DNA of 64,000 nucleotides, from contig CACZBF010000008.1 of NCBI GenBank assembly GCA_902779355.1, forward strand, positions 94,171 through 158,170. The letters are read 5' to 3'. Source of the stretch: an uncultured Lachnospiraceae bacterium (GTDB taxonomy: Bacteria; Bacillota; Clostridia; Lachnospirales; Lachnospiraceae). The notes beneath the pieces were generated by a model. It saw nothing but the letters and a program-made list of their open reading frames with translations, was not told the origin of the DNA and did no database searches. The translations under genes were made by a program, and so were the position numbers. This document shows positions 8,520 through 16,853 of the stretch, in pieces (within the stretch, counting starts at the first letter, position 1; each line of letters starts with the position of its first letter).

Positions 8520-9605
8520 ATGGTCGATCAATATGATCTGTGGCTCGTATGTGTTCCGGGGATCGGGCCGAGAAAGATTACTTCTATAATAAGTGCCTGC
8601 GGCAATGCGAGGGAGTGTTTTTTTCTGAAAGAAGAGGCATTGCGCTACATTCCGGTGCTGCGGGAGGACGATGTGCAAAGGATCATCGAGAGCCGCCGGA
8701 CCTGGGAAATGGAAAAACAATGGGAAAGGCTGATGAAAAGCGGCGTCTGCGTAGTCCGGAAAGGAGAAAAGGGATACCCTAAGAAACTCTATCACATCAC
8801 GGATCCGCCGCACCTTTTGTTCTATCGGGGGAGACTCCCGGCAGATGATCAAAGGGCAGTCGCCATGGTAGGGGCACGGGAATGTACGGATTACGGACGG
8901 GAGATGGCAAAAAAGATCGCGCGGACGCTTGCCGCAGCCGGAATGACTGTGATCAGCGGCATGGCGCGGGGGATTGATTCTGCTTCGCACATGGGTGCGA
9001 TCGAAGGCGGTGGGGAGACCTATGCCTTGTTGGGATGCGGCCCGGACATTTGCTATCCGGGAAGCGCAAAGCGCCTTTATGAAACGTTGGTGTCACGCTA
9101 TGGAGTGCTCTCGGAATATGCACCGGGGACGCCTCCTGAAAAAGGATTTTTCCCCGCAAGGAACCGTCTGATCAGTGCGCTTTCCGATGCGGTGCTGGTG
9201 ATCGAAGCGAGAGCGCGATCCGGATCGCTTATTACAGCAGATTTTGCATTGGAACAGGGAAGAGACGTCTATGCTTTGCCTGGAAGGATCACGGATGCCC
9301 TTTCTCACGGAACAAATCAGCTGATCAGACAGGGTGCATCGCCGATCGTCTCTATAGAGGTATTACTCGAAGACCTGAAGCTGCGCGAATCGGTTCAGGG
9401 ACGCGGGGACGTGACGCCGGTCATCTCCCTTGGCGAGACGGAACGCAGGGTTTACGAGGCGCTTGAGATCTTGCCGGCCGGAATGGAAGATCTTCTGGAG
9501 AAGACAGCGCTTTCTATTCCGGAACTGATGGCAGCGCTGGATATACTCATGAAAAAACAACTTGCCAAAGAGGGCTTTCCGGGTGCATATCGGCGTTGTT
9601 ATTAA
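8520..9605 (+). CDS. dprA: DNA-processing protein DprA/Smf
   Basis: Protects incoming single-stranded DNA and loads RecA in natural transformation. The 361-residue protein has an N-terminal SAM/HhH-like region (VPGIGPRKI), then the Rossmann-like DprA core (about 80-290) with VAMVGARECTDYGREMA, SGMARGIDSASHMGAIEGGG, CGPDICYPGSAKRLYE and FPARNRLISALSDAVLVIEA, and a C-terminal winged-helix segment. ATG 8520 follows GGAGG by 6 nt. Position next to topA and codY matches Bacillus. No other competence genes are visible here. Confidence 0.95.
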   Translation: MVDQYDLWLVCVPGIGPRKITSIISACGNARECFFLKEEALRYIPVLREDDVQRIIESRRTWEMEKQWERLMKSGVCVVRKGEKGYPKKLYHITDPPHLLFYRGRLPADDQRAVAMVGARECTDYGREMAKKIARTLAAAGMTVISGMARGIDSASHMGAIEGGGETYALLGCGPDICYPGSAKRLYETLVSRYGVLSEYAPGTPPEKGFFPARNRLISALSDAVLVIEARARSGSLITADFALEQGRDVYALPGRITDALSHGTNQLIRQGASPIVSIEVLLEDLKLRESVQGRGDVTPVISLGETERRVYEALEILPAGMEDLLEKTALSIPELMAALDILMKKQLAKEGFPGAYRRCY

Positions 9606-9625
9606 CAGGAAAAAGAAAAATCTTC

Positions 9626-9654
9626 TTGAAAAAGTCAGAAAGCGGGTGTATAGT
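9626..9654 (+). promoter_or_regulatory. SigA-type promoter of topA
   Basis: TTGAAA (9626-9631), a 17-bp spacer and TATAGT (9649-9654), 43 bp before the topA start, in the 92-bp gap after dprA. Confidence 0.6.
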
Positions 9655-9697
9655 GGTTTCGATTTTTGACACAAAAAATGAGTAGGAGGAAAGTGTT

Positions 9698-11782
9698 GTG
9701 AAATGTCTTGTCATCGTGGAGTCACCGGCCAAGGTGAAGACGATCAAGAAGTTTTTGGGAAAGAATTATGAGGTCTGTGCCTCCAACGGACATGTCAGAG
9801 ATCTTCCCAAAAGCCAGATGGGAATTGATACAGAGCATGACTTCGAATTAAAATACATCACGATCCGCGGGAAGGGAGATATCCTCTCCAAACTTCGGAA
9901 GGAAGCAAAAAAGGCTGACCGGATCTACCTTGCAACCGACCCGGACCGCGAAGGAGAAGCAATCTCCTGGCATTTGGAAAAGGCGCTGAATTTGGCGGAC
10001 AAGGACGTCCAGCGCATTACCTTTAATGAGATCACACAGTCTGCGGTGAAGGCATCCTTAAAGCAGCCGCGGTCGATCGATCAGGATCTGGTGGATGCGC
10101 AGCAGGCAAGACGTGTTCTGGACCGCCTCGTAGGTTATAAGATCAGTCCGCTCCTTTGGGCGAAGGTAAAGCGCGGACTCTCTGCAGGACGTGTGCAGTC
10201 TGTGGCGCTTAGGATCATCTGCGACCGGGAAGAGGAGATCAACGCATTCATCCCGGAGGAATACTGGACTCTCGAGATCCATTGCAAGGTCAAAGGGGAA
10301 AAGAAACCGCTCGTCGCAAAGCTTTACGGGACTGAGGATCAAAAACTGGAGGTCAAGACCGAGGCAGAGATGGACAAGATCATCAAAGCCGTTGAGAAAG
10401 CAGAGCTCAAAGTTTTGGAGGTAAAGAAGAGCGAGCGCGAAAAGAAGCCGCCGCTGCCGTTTACGACCAGTACGCTGCAGCAGGAGGCAGCAAAACGCCT
10501 CAATTTTTCCACACAAAAGACGATGCGGATCGCGCAGCAGCTTTATGAAGGCGTAGATATTAAGGGGCACGGCACGATCGGTCTGATCACCTATCTGCGT
10601 ACGGATTCGGTGCGGATCAGCGAGGAAGCGGATGCGGCAGCAAAGACCTTTATCCGCGAAGCGCATGGCGAAGAATATTTGATGAAGAGCGAAAACGGCA
10701 AACGTCAGGGCGGTAAAATCCAGGACGCACATGAGGCAATCCGCCCTTCCGATATCACGCGGATTCCGTCGGCGCTCAAGGAGTCGCTGTCGAGAGATCA
10801 GTACCGGTTGTATCAGCTGATCTGGAGCCGCTTTGCATCCAGCCGGATGGCAAGCGCAAAATACGAATCTACAACGGTCCGGATCGGCGCGGGAGAGTAT
10901 CGTTTTACCGCGACGGCTTCCAAATTGCTGTTTGACGGTTTTCTTGCTGTCTACTCAGAGGAAGATGACAAGAAAACGGAAGGAAATATGATGCTTCAAA
11001 GCCTGGAGCAGAAGAGTGTTCTGACGCTGGAAGACACAGATGCGAAGCAGCATTTCACACAGCCTGCACCGCATTTCACAGAGGCATCGCTCGTGAAAGC
11101 GCTGGAGGAGCGGGGGATCGGACGCCCATCCACCTATGCTCCCACGATCACGACGATCCTGGCGCGGCGTTATATCACGAAGGAAAACAAGAATCTCTAT
11201 GTGACGGAGCTCGGGGAAGCGGTCAACGCGATCATGAAGCAGTCCTTTTCGACGATCGTGGATGAGCGTTTCACCGCGAACATGGAGTCGCTCCTCGATA
11301 AGATCGAGGAAGGAGAGATCAACTGGAAGACCGTGGTGAGAAACTTCTACCCGGATCTGGAAGAAGCCGTGAAAGTAGCGGAGAAAGAACTCGAGAAGGT
11401 ACAGATCGCAGACGAAGAGACAGACGTGAAGTGCGAATTCTGCGGACGCAACATGGTGATCAAATACGGGCCGCACGGCAAATTCCTTGCCTGCCCCGGC
11501 TTCCCGGAGTGCCGCAATACCAAACCGTATCTGGAAAAGATCGGGGTTTCCTGTCCGAAATGCGGGAAAGAAGTGGTCCTGCGGAAGACAAAGAAGGGGC
11601 GGAAGTATTACGGGTGCGAAGGACATCCGGACTGCGATTTCATGTCCTGGCAGAAGCCGCTTGAGCAGAAATGTAAAAAATGCGGCGGCTACATGGTTGT
11701 CAAGGGACAGCGCGCCGTCTGTGCGGATGAAAAATGCGGCTATGTGGAGCCGCTGCCGCAGAAAGATAAGGATGAAGCGTAA
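9698..11782 (+). CDS. topA: DNA topoisomerase I
   Basis: Type IA topoisomerase that relaxes negative supercoils. The 694-residue protein starts at GTG 9698 with AGGAGG 8 nt upstream. TOPRIM comes first (VIVESPAKVKTIKKFLG; acidic triad in ATDPDREGEAISWHL), then the clamp with the catalytic Tyr299 in TYLRTDSVRIS and the DAHEAIRPS motif. Three C-terminal zinc-ribbon units follow: CEFC/CPGFPEC, CPKC/CEGHPDC and CKKC/CADEKC. The last unit has all four cysteines but different spacing. Length and order fit bacterial TopA. Confidence 0.97.
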   Translation: MKCLVIVESPAKVKTIKKFLGKNYEVCASNGHVRDLPKSQMGIDTEHDFELKYITIRGKGDILSKLRKEAKKADRIYLATDPDREGEAISWHLEKALNLADKDVQRITFNEITQSAVKASLKQPRSIDQDLVDAQQARRVLDRLVGYKISPLLWAKVKRGLSAGRVQSVALRIICDREEEINAFIPEEYWTLEIHCKVKGEKKPLVAKLYGTEDQKLEVKTEAEMDKIIKAVEKAELKVLEVKKSEREKKPPLPFTTSTLQQEAAKRLNFSTQKTMRIAQQLYEGVDIKGHGTIGLITYLRTDSVRISEEADAAAKTFIREAHGEEYLMKSENGKRQGGKIQDAHEAIRPSDITRIPSALKESLSRDQYRLYQLIWSRFASSRMASAKYESTTVRIGAGEYRFTATASKLLFDGFLAVYSEEDDKKTEGNMMLQSLEQKSVLTLEDTDAKQHFTQPAPHFTEASLVKALEERGIGRPSTYAPTITTILARRYITKENKNLYVTELGEAVNAIMKQSFSTIVDERFTANMESLLDKIEEGEINWKTVVRNFYPDLEEAVKVAEKELEKVQIADEETDVKCEFCGRNMVIKYGPHGKFLACPGFPECRNTKPYLEKIGVSCPKCGKEVVLRKTKKGRKYYGCEGHPDCDFMSWQKPLEQKCKKCGGYMVVKGQRAVCADEKCGYVEPLPQKDKDEA

Positions 11783-11816
11783 GTGTAAAAAAGTTTGAAA
11801 ACTTTGCACATTTTAG

Positions 11817-11845
11817 TTGAATTTTTAGAAAAAAGGTTGTATAAT
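11817..11845 (+). promoter_or_regulatory. SigA-type promoter of codY with CodY-box-like site
   Basis: TTGAAT (11817-11822), a 17-bp spacer and a perfect TATAAT (11840-11845), 25 bp before codY. The spacer contains bases 11820-11834, which match the published CodY box (AATTTTCWGAAAATT) at 12 of 15 positions. A repressor bound there would block RNA polymerase, which fits autoregulation; the site is a prediction. Confidence 0.6.
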
Positions 11846-11870
11846 AACAACACTTCACCGGGAGGATGAA

Positions 11871-12650
11871 ATGAGCGTACAGTTACTCGACAAGACGAGG
11901 AAGATTAACAAGCTCTTACACAATAACAACTCGTCCAAGGTCGTATTCAATGACATCTGCGAGGTGCTGACGGACGTTCTGGATTCCAACAATCTGGTCA
12001 TCAGCCGTAAAGGTAAGGTGCTAGGCACCAGCCACTGGGGCGGGAAGCCGACGATCGCAGAGCTGATCCACGATCCGGTGGGAGGCTTCATCGACAAAGC
12101 GCTGAATGAGCGGCTGCTCGGGATCTTATCGACGAAAGAAAATGTCAATCTGGAGACGCTGGGATTTGGTGAGGAAGTCGGCGAAGATCATGCGATCATC
12201 ACCCCGATCGATATTGCGGGGGAGCGGCTCGGTACACTTTTCGTCTACCGCAACGACAGGCAGTTTGATATTGATGATATCATTCTCTGCGAATATGGTG
12301 CGACAGTTGTAGGACTCGAGATGATGCGCTCCGTGAATGAAGAGAATGCGGAGGAGACCAGGAAGCAGCAGATCGTGAAATCGGCGATCAACACGTTATC
12401 CTTCTCCGAGTTGGAAGCCATCATTCACATCTTTGATGAGCTGGACGGCATGGAAGGGATTCTCGTTGCAAGCAAGATCGCAGACCGTGTCGGGATCACA
12501 AGATCCGTCATTGTCAACGCATTACGCAAGTTTGAGAGTGCAGGTGTGATCGAGTCCAGATCCTCGGGGATGAAAGGGACTTATATCAAGGTATTAAATG
12601 ACGTCGTCTTTGACGAACTGGCGGCGATCAAAAAACAAAACAGGCGATAA
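11871..12650 (+). CDS. codY: GTP- and branched-chain amino acid-sensing regulator CodY
   Basis: Global nutritional regulator of low-GC Gram-positives that binds DNA when GTP and branched-chain amino acids are plentiful. The 259-residue protein has the N-terminal GAF ligand domain (1-155), a linker helix and a C-terminal winged helix with the recognition segment ASKIADRVGITRSVIVNALR. GGGAGG lies 6 nt before ATG 11871. It sits directly upstream of the flagellar operon, as in B. subtilis, where CodY represses motility genes. It has its own promoter and terminator, so it is not in the flg operon. Confidence 0.96.
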   Translation: MSVQLLDKTRKINKLLHNNNSSKVVFNDICEVLTDVLDSNNLVISRKGKVLGTSHWGGKPTIAELIHDPVGGFIDKALNERLLGILSTKENVNLETLGFGEEVGEDHAIITPIDIAGERLGTLFVYRNDRQFDIDDIILCEYGATVVGLEMMRSVNEENAEETRKQQIVKSAINTLSFSELEAIIHIFDELDGMEGILVASKIADRVGITRSVIVNALRKFESAGVIESRSSGMKGTYIKVLNDVVFDELAAIKKQNRR

Positions 12651-12693
12651 CGCCACTGACAAACCAAAGATAGAAACGGATTTGCCGGAGCTA

Positions 12694-12729
12694 AACGGAT
12701 TTGGAGCTTTCCAGATCCGTTTTTTGTTT
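12694..12729 (+). terminator. Intrinsic terminator after codY
   Basis: Stem AACGGAT (12694-12700) with ATCCGTT (12715-12721), an additional inner GGA/TCC pairing and a T-rich tail TTTTTTGTTTT. It separates codY from the flagellar promoter. Confidence 0.85.
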
Positions 12730-12792
12730 TACCCCAAATTGCCCATGTTGTAGATACTTTTTAAAAAAACCGCAATATCATGTAAAAAGTTC

Positions 12793-12820
12793 TTGTCAAA
12801 AGTTTAAATTTGAATATAAT
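12793..12820 (+). promoter_or_regulatory. SigA-type promoter of the flgB (fla/che) operon
   Basis: TTGTCA (12793-12798), a 16-bp spacer and a perfect TATAAT (12815-12820). The predicted +1 near 12827 coincides with the first bases of the palindromic leader. No SigD-type promoter was recognised here. Confidence 0.75.
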
Positions 12821-12825
12821 AAATT

Positions 12826-12982
12826 CTGGATGCTGGGATAGTCAAAAGTCACATGTCGCGGAGCGACATAGTGACCTTTGCGTGGAAAGGCGTCATGACA
12901 TGCTGGCATGTCAGAACGCCTCTTCACGCAAAGTGTACATGCGATTTCGTCGCATGGCACTTTTGACTACCCCGTCATCCAG
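12826..12982 (+). ncRNA. Palindromic, multi-hairpin leader of flgB
   Basis: A 157-nt element between the predicted +1 and the flgB Shine-Dalgarno site (AAAGGAG 12986-12992). The outer stem pairs 12826-12849 with 12959-12982 (CTGGATG/CATCCAG, GGG/CCC, TAGTCAAAAGT/ACTTTTGACTA, with two mismatches). It encloses three hairpins: ATGTCGC/GCGACAT (12853-12869); a long one with CTTTGCGTG/CACGCAAAG, AGGCGT/ACGCCT and TGACATGC/GCATGTCA (12876-12933); and CATGCGA/TCGCATG (12938-12956). The left and right halves are also imperfect inverted copies of each other. It does not match the c-di-GMP riboswitch features I know. It may be a regulatory RNA, an invertible switch or a MITE-like repeat. Confidence 0.75.
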
Positions 12983-12999
12983 GTGAAAGGAGCCAACCT

Positions 13000-13398
13000 A
13001 TGATCAGTTCCAATGCATTTCACTACATCGATGTACTCGACAAGGCAATGGACGCAAGCTGGGAGCGCGAGACGATCCTGGCGAACAACCTGGCGAACGT
13101 GAACACACCGAATTATAAACGTCAGGACCTTGACTTCGAGGCAGTGCTGGAGTCGGAGCTCGGGAAGTCCAAGTACAAATCCCTGGACGCAAAGATCGCC
13201 GATATCCACATGCACCATCTGCAGCCGCGGATCTATACGGACTACGCGAACTTCTCCTACCGACTCGACAAGAATAACGTCGACGTAGACACAGAGAACG
13301 TGGAGCTCGCATCGGAGCAGATCCGTTATCGGACTCTGGAAGATGCGATCGACTTTGATTTCAGCGGACTGAAGACGGCAATGCAGTCCTCGTCATAA
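13000..13398 (+). CDS. flgB: Flagellar basal-body rod protein FlgB
   Basis: Proximal rod subunit exported by the flagellar type III system. The 132-residue protein has the rod-family N-terminal pattern ILANNLANVNTPNYKRQDLDFEAVL and a C-terminal helix (VDTENVELASEQIRYRTLEDAI). First gene of the fla/che operon; ATG 13000 follows AAAGGAG by 7 nt, just downstream of the structured leader. flgC begins 22 bp later. Confidence 0.96.
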   Translation: MISSNAFHYIDVLDKAMDASWERETILANNLANVNTPNYKRQDLDFEAVLESELGKSKYKSLDAKIADIHMHHLQPRIYTDYANFSYRLDKNNVDVDTENVELASEQIRYRTLEDAIDFDFSGLKTAMQSSS

Positions 13399-13419
13399 GC
13401 ATAGAAAGGAGCTTCTCTC

Positions 13420-13863
13420 ATGGGACTTTTTCAATCATTTGATATCAGCGCAACCGGCATGACGGCAGAGCGTTTCCGGATTGATGTGATCGCGGAGAAT
13501 GTTGCCAATGTCAATACGACCAGGACCGAGTCCGGAGAACCTTACCGGCGCAAGATCGTGACCTTCGCGGAGAAGAAAGTGACTCCCTTTACGGACGTGC
13601 TGGCGCGCTCCAGACAGGCATACCTCGGGAACGGTGTGAAGGTTTCCCACGTCACCGAGGATGAGGAAAATGATTTTGTGATGGAATACGATCCGTCTCA
13701 TCCGGATGCGGATGAAAACGGTTATGTTTCTTATCCGAACGTCAATATCGTAACGGAAATGACGAACCTGATCGATGCAAGCCGCGGATACGAAGCGAAC
13801 ACAACAGCATTTGAGGCTGCAAAGTCGCTTGCGACCACGGGACTCTCCATTGGGAAAGGATGA
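13420..13863 (+). CDS. flgC: Flagellar basal-body rod protein FlgC
   Basis: Second proximal rod protein, 147 residues. The N-terminal rod signature is FDISATGMTAERFRIDVIAENVANVNT and the C-terminal signature is YPNVNIVTEMTNLIDASRGYEANTTAFEAAKSL, both characteristic of FlgC. A good Shine-Dalgarno site, AAAGGAG, lies before ATG 13420. It stops 4 bp before fliE. Confidence 0.96.
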   Translation: MGLFQSFDISATGMTAERFRIDVIAENVANVNTTRTESGEPYRRKIVTFAEKKVTPFTDVLARSRQAYLGNGVKVSHVTEDEENDFVMEYDPSHPDADENGYVSYPNVNIVTEMTNLIDASRGYEANTTAFEAAKSLATTGLSIGKG

Positions 13864-13867
13864 TTAA

Positions 13868-14179
13868 ATGACAGCGATCACTGAACTGACCAATGTGTCA
13901 TCCAATGTCATACAAAAGACGGCGGACGAGTGGAAGGTCAAAAAAGACAACGATACTTTCGACTCCGCATTAAACGGTGCGATCAAAATGCTGAACGAGA
14001 CCAACGGCTTATGGAACAAGGTCTCCGAGCAGGAAGTGCGTTTTGAGCTGGGGGAAGCAGTCAATACGCATGATCTTCAGATCGCACAGGAGAAAGCGAA
14101 TGTGGCGCTCCAATACACGATCGCTGTGCGGGATAAGGTGTTATCGGCATACAAAGAACTGATGAACATGCAGGTGTAA
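13868..14179 (+). CDS. fliE: Flagellar hook-basal body protein FliE
   Basis: A 103-residue adapter between the MS ring and the rod. The C-terminal half shows the conserved pattern VNTHDLQIAQEKANVALQYTIAVRDKVLSAYKELMNMQV, with the usual QI.A.KA.V.LQ spacing. No signal peptide, as expected for export through the flagellar apparatus. It lies between flgC and fliF as in other Firmicutes. Confidence 0.95.
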   Translation: MTAITELTNVSSNVIQKTADEWKVKKDNDTFDSALNGAIKMLNETNGLWNKVSEQEVRFELGEAVNTHDLQIAQEKANVALQYTIAVRDKVLSAYKELMNMQV

Positions 14180-14200
14180 TAGTGCTTTGAGGAGAGAGAG

Positions 14201-15805
14201 ATGCCTGAGAGATTACAGCAATTATTCAAACGGATAGCGGAGTGGTGGAGTAAGTTCACGACAAGGCAGAAAGCGTTGATGATCAGCCTTGCGGGTATTG
14301 TCGTGACGGCACTCATCATTCTGGGCGTGGTCTTAAGCCAGCCGAAGATGGTCGTGCTGGCCACTTGTGATACCACGGCAAAGTCCGGAGAGATCAAAAC
14401 CCTGCTGGATGGTGAGAATGTCAAATATGAACTTTCCACAGACGGTATGACGTTCTATGTGGAGGAAAAGGATTATGCTACTGCATCCATTCTCCTTGGT
14501 TCCAATGGCATTCCGTCCGAGGGGTACAGCATCGACAGCGTGTTTGACGGCGGGTTCTCTACGACGGAAGCTGATAAAGCCAAGAAATATCAGTTGTATT
14601 TGGAAAACAAATATGCAGAAGCACTGGAAACCATTTCCAACGTGGATGAAGCGACGGTTTCACTTTCCATTCCTGTTGATGACGGAACGCTGATCCAGAG
14701 AGAGCAGCCGACTTATGCATCCGTCCTGCTGACCTTAAATGATCCGATGTCGGAGGACGAAGCGGCCGGCATCGCCAAGTACATTTCCACGACGGTGGGC
14801 AATGACAATACCGACAATATCCTGATATTGGATACTGCAGGCAATGTCCTGTTCTCCGGCAGTGATTCCAGCAGTTCGGCCGGTATGGCAAGCACGCAGC
14901 TGTCTCTTCGAAACAAACTGGAGCAGTCAACCAAGAATGCGGTAAAATCCGTCTTGCTAGGAACGGATCTTTTTGATAACGTAGAAGTAGGCGTAAATCT
15001 TTCCATGGATTTCAGTCAGAAAGAGATCGTGGATCATGAATACTATGTTGCAGAAGGTCTCACGCAAGGATACCTCGACAGCCGCTCTGTCTACGAATCG
15101 GAGTCCGTCGGCGGTAATGCGGCAGTTCCGGGAACGGACAGCAACGACGACACGACCTATGTGATCCGGGACAACGAATACACGAGTGCGACGATCTCCG
15201 ATACCACGGAGGATTTCCTGCCGAATGAAAAGATCACCACGACGCATGGGAACGGCGGAGATGTAGATTATAAAAATTCTTCTCTTTCTGCAGTTGCCAC
15301 CACTTATGTGGTGTATAATGAGGATACATTAAAAGCCAACGGGACACTGGATGACATGACTTTTGACGAATTTGTGGAACAGAACTCCGCCCGCGTACAG
15401 CAGGAGATCGATCCGCAGTTTCTGACGCTGCTTGCCAATGCGACAGGCATTCCGGCAGAGAATATTTCCCTGGTGGCTTACAATGTGCCGTTCTTTCAGT
15501 ATTCGTCGGAAAAGGGACGGACACTGACCGACTGGCTGCAGATCATCCTTGTGATCTTGATCTTTGCAATGTTAGGGTATGTGGTGTTCCGCAGCACAAG
15601 AAAAGAAAAGCAGGCGGAAGTGGAGCCGGAGCTTTCCGTAGAGACATTGCTTGACGCCACGAGAGAGGCAGAGGAAGAAGAACTCGAGGACATCGGTTTC
15701 CAGGAGAAATCCGAGACCAGGATCCTCATCGAGAAGTTTGTGGACGAAAATCCGGAGGCTACCGCAGCATTGCTGCGTAACTGGCTGAACGATGACTGGG
15801 ATTAG
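14201..15805 (+). CDS. fliF: Flagellar MS-ring protein FliF
   Basis: Builds the membrane/supramembrane ring. The 534-residue protein has two membrane segments, residues about 25-46 (KALMISLAGIVVTALIILGV) and near 455-475 (LQIILVILIFAMLGYVVF), that flank the periplasm-side ring-building YscJ/FliF domain (ILLGSNGIPSEGYSID). The cytoplasmic C-terminus (ATAALLRNWLNDDWD) carries the FliG-binding tail. Length is typical. GAGGAG precedes ATG 14201. fliG follows 37 bp downstream. Confidence 0.96.
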   Translation: MPERLQQLFKRIAEWWSKFTTRQKALMISLAGIVVTALIILGVVLSQPKMVVLATCDTTAKSGEIKTLLDGENVKYELSTDGMTFYVEEKDYATASILLGSNGIPSEGYSIDSVFDGGFSTTEADKAKKYQLYLENKYAEALETISNVDEATVSLSIPVDDGTLIQREQPTYASVLLTLNDPMSEDEAAGIAKYISTTVGNDNTDNILILDTAGNVLFSGSDSSSSAGMASTQLSLRNKLEQSTKNAVKSVLLGTDLFDNVEVGVNLSMDFSQKEIVDHEYYVAEGLTQGYLDSRSVYESESVGGNAAVPGTDSNDDTTYVIRDNEYTSATISDTTEDFLPNEKITTTHGNGGDVDYKNSSLSAVATTYVVYNEDTLKANGTLDDMTFDEFVEQNSARVQQEIDPQFLTLLANATGIPAENISLVAYNVPFFQYSSEKGRTLTDWLQIILVILIFAMLGYVVFRSTRKEKQAEVEPELSVETLLDATREAEEEELEDIGFQEKSETRILIEKFVDENPEATAALLRNWLNDDWD

Positions 15806-15842
15806 TGCAAGGAAGACGGATAACTAATTAAAGGATTGTAAT

Positions 15843-16853
15843 ATGGCTGAAGAGGAGGAGTACACAGGCGTCCAAAAGGCGGCGATCCTGTTGATCACGC
15901 TCGGACCCGAGCGGTCGTCGACAATTTTCAAACATCTGAAAGAGGATGAGATCGAAGAGCTGACGCTCGAGATCGCCAACACCCGTAGTGTATCTCCCCA
16001 GACCAAGGAACAGGTCCTGGAGGAGTTTTATCAGGTATGCCTTGCACAGCAGTATATCGCAGAAGGCGGTATCGGCTATGCGAAGGAACTACTCGACAAG
16101 GCGCTGGGCGAGGACCGCGCGCAGGAAGTCATTACAAAACTGACGGCATCGCTGCAGGTGCGCCCGTTCGAGTTTGTCCGCAAGACAGATCCCAGTCAGA
16201 TCTTAAACTTCATTCAAGACGAGCATCCCCAGACGATCGCCATGATCTTATCCTACCTGCCGGCCAACCAGGCCGCTATGGTCGTGGGCGCGCTGCCGCC
16301 GGACAAACAGTCGGATGTGGCAAAGCGTATCGCTATGATGGACCGTACGTCGCCGGATGTGATCAAGGAGGTGGAGCGCGTTTTGGAACGGAAGCTGTCA
16401 TCCCTCATCAATCAGGATTACACGATTGTCGGTGGTGTGGATTCGGTGGTCGCAATCTTGAACACGGTCGACCGCGGTACAGAAAAGCATATCATGGAGT
16501 CCCTCGAGATCGAAGAGCCCGAGCTGGCAGACGAGATCCGCAAGAAGATGTTCGTCTTCGAAGATATCCTGCTGCTCGACGACCGTGCGATTCAGCGTGT
16601 GCTGCGTGATGTGGAAAACAACGATCTCGGCGTGGCGCTGAAGGGTGCCAACGAGGAAGTGCAGAATGTCATCTTCAAGAACCTGTCCAGCCGTCTGGCG
16701 GCGATGATCAAAGAGGACATGGAATACATGGGGCCTGTCCGCATGAAGGACGTGGAAGAGGCCCAGCAGAAGATCGTGAGTGTGATCCGCAAGCTCGAGG
16801 ATGCAGGAGAGATCGTGATCAGCCGTGGCGGAGGAGACGAGATCATTGTCTAA
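15843..16853 (+). CDS. fliG: Flagellar motor switch protein FliG
   Basis: C-ring protein that couples to FliF and to the MotA stator. The 336-residue protein contains N-terminal (TGVQKAAILLITLGPERSS), middle (IRHxxx-type DEHPQTIAMILSYLPANQAA) and C-terminal torque domains (FEDILLLDDRAIQRVLRDVENNDLGVALKGA, MKEDMEYMGPVRMKDVEEAQQKIV-like). Conserved charged residues of the C-terminal torque helix are present. The 3' end overlaps fliH. Confidence 0.96.
   Translation: MAEEEEYTGVQKAAILLITLGPERSSTIFKHLKEDEIEELTLEIANTRSVSPQTKEQVLEEFYQVCLAQQYIAEGGIGYAKELLDKALGEDRAQEVITKLTASLQVRPFEFVRKTDPSQILNFIQDEHPQTIAMILSYLPANQAAMVVGALPPDKQSDVAKRIAMMDRTSPDVIKEVERVLERKLSSLINQDYTIVGGVDSVVAILNTVDRGTEKHIMESLEIEEPELADEIRKKMFVFEDILLLDDRAIQRVLRDVENNDLGVALKGANEEVQNVIFKNLSSRLAAMIKEDMEYMGPVRMKDVEEAQQKIVSVIRKLEDAGEIVISRGGGDEIIV

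Noticed and set aside
12826..12982. c-di-GMP-I or c-di-GMP-II riboswitch before flgB
   Set aside because: The sequence lacks the GNRA loop/receptor layout of GEMM-I and does not resemble class II; the cloverleaf-like arrangement is different.
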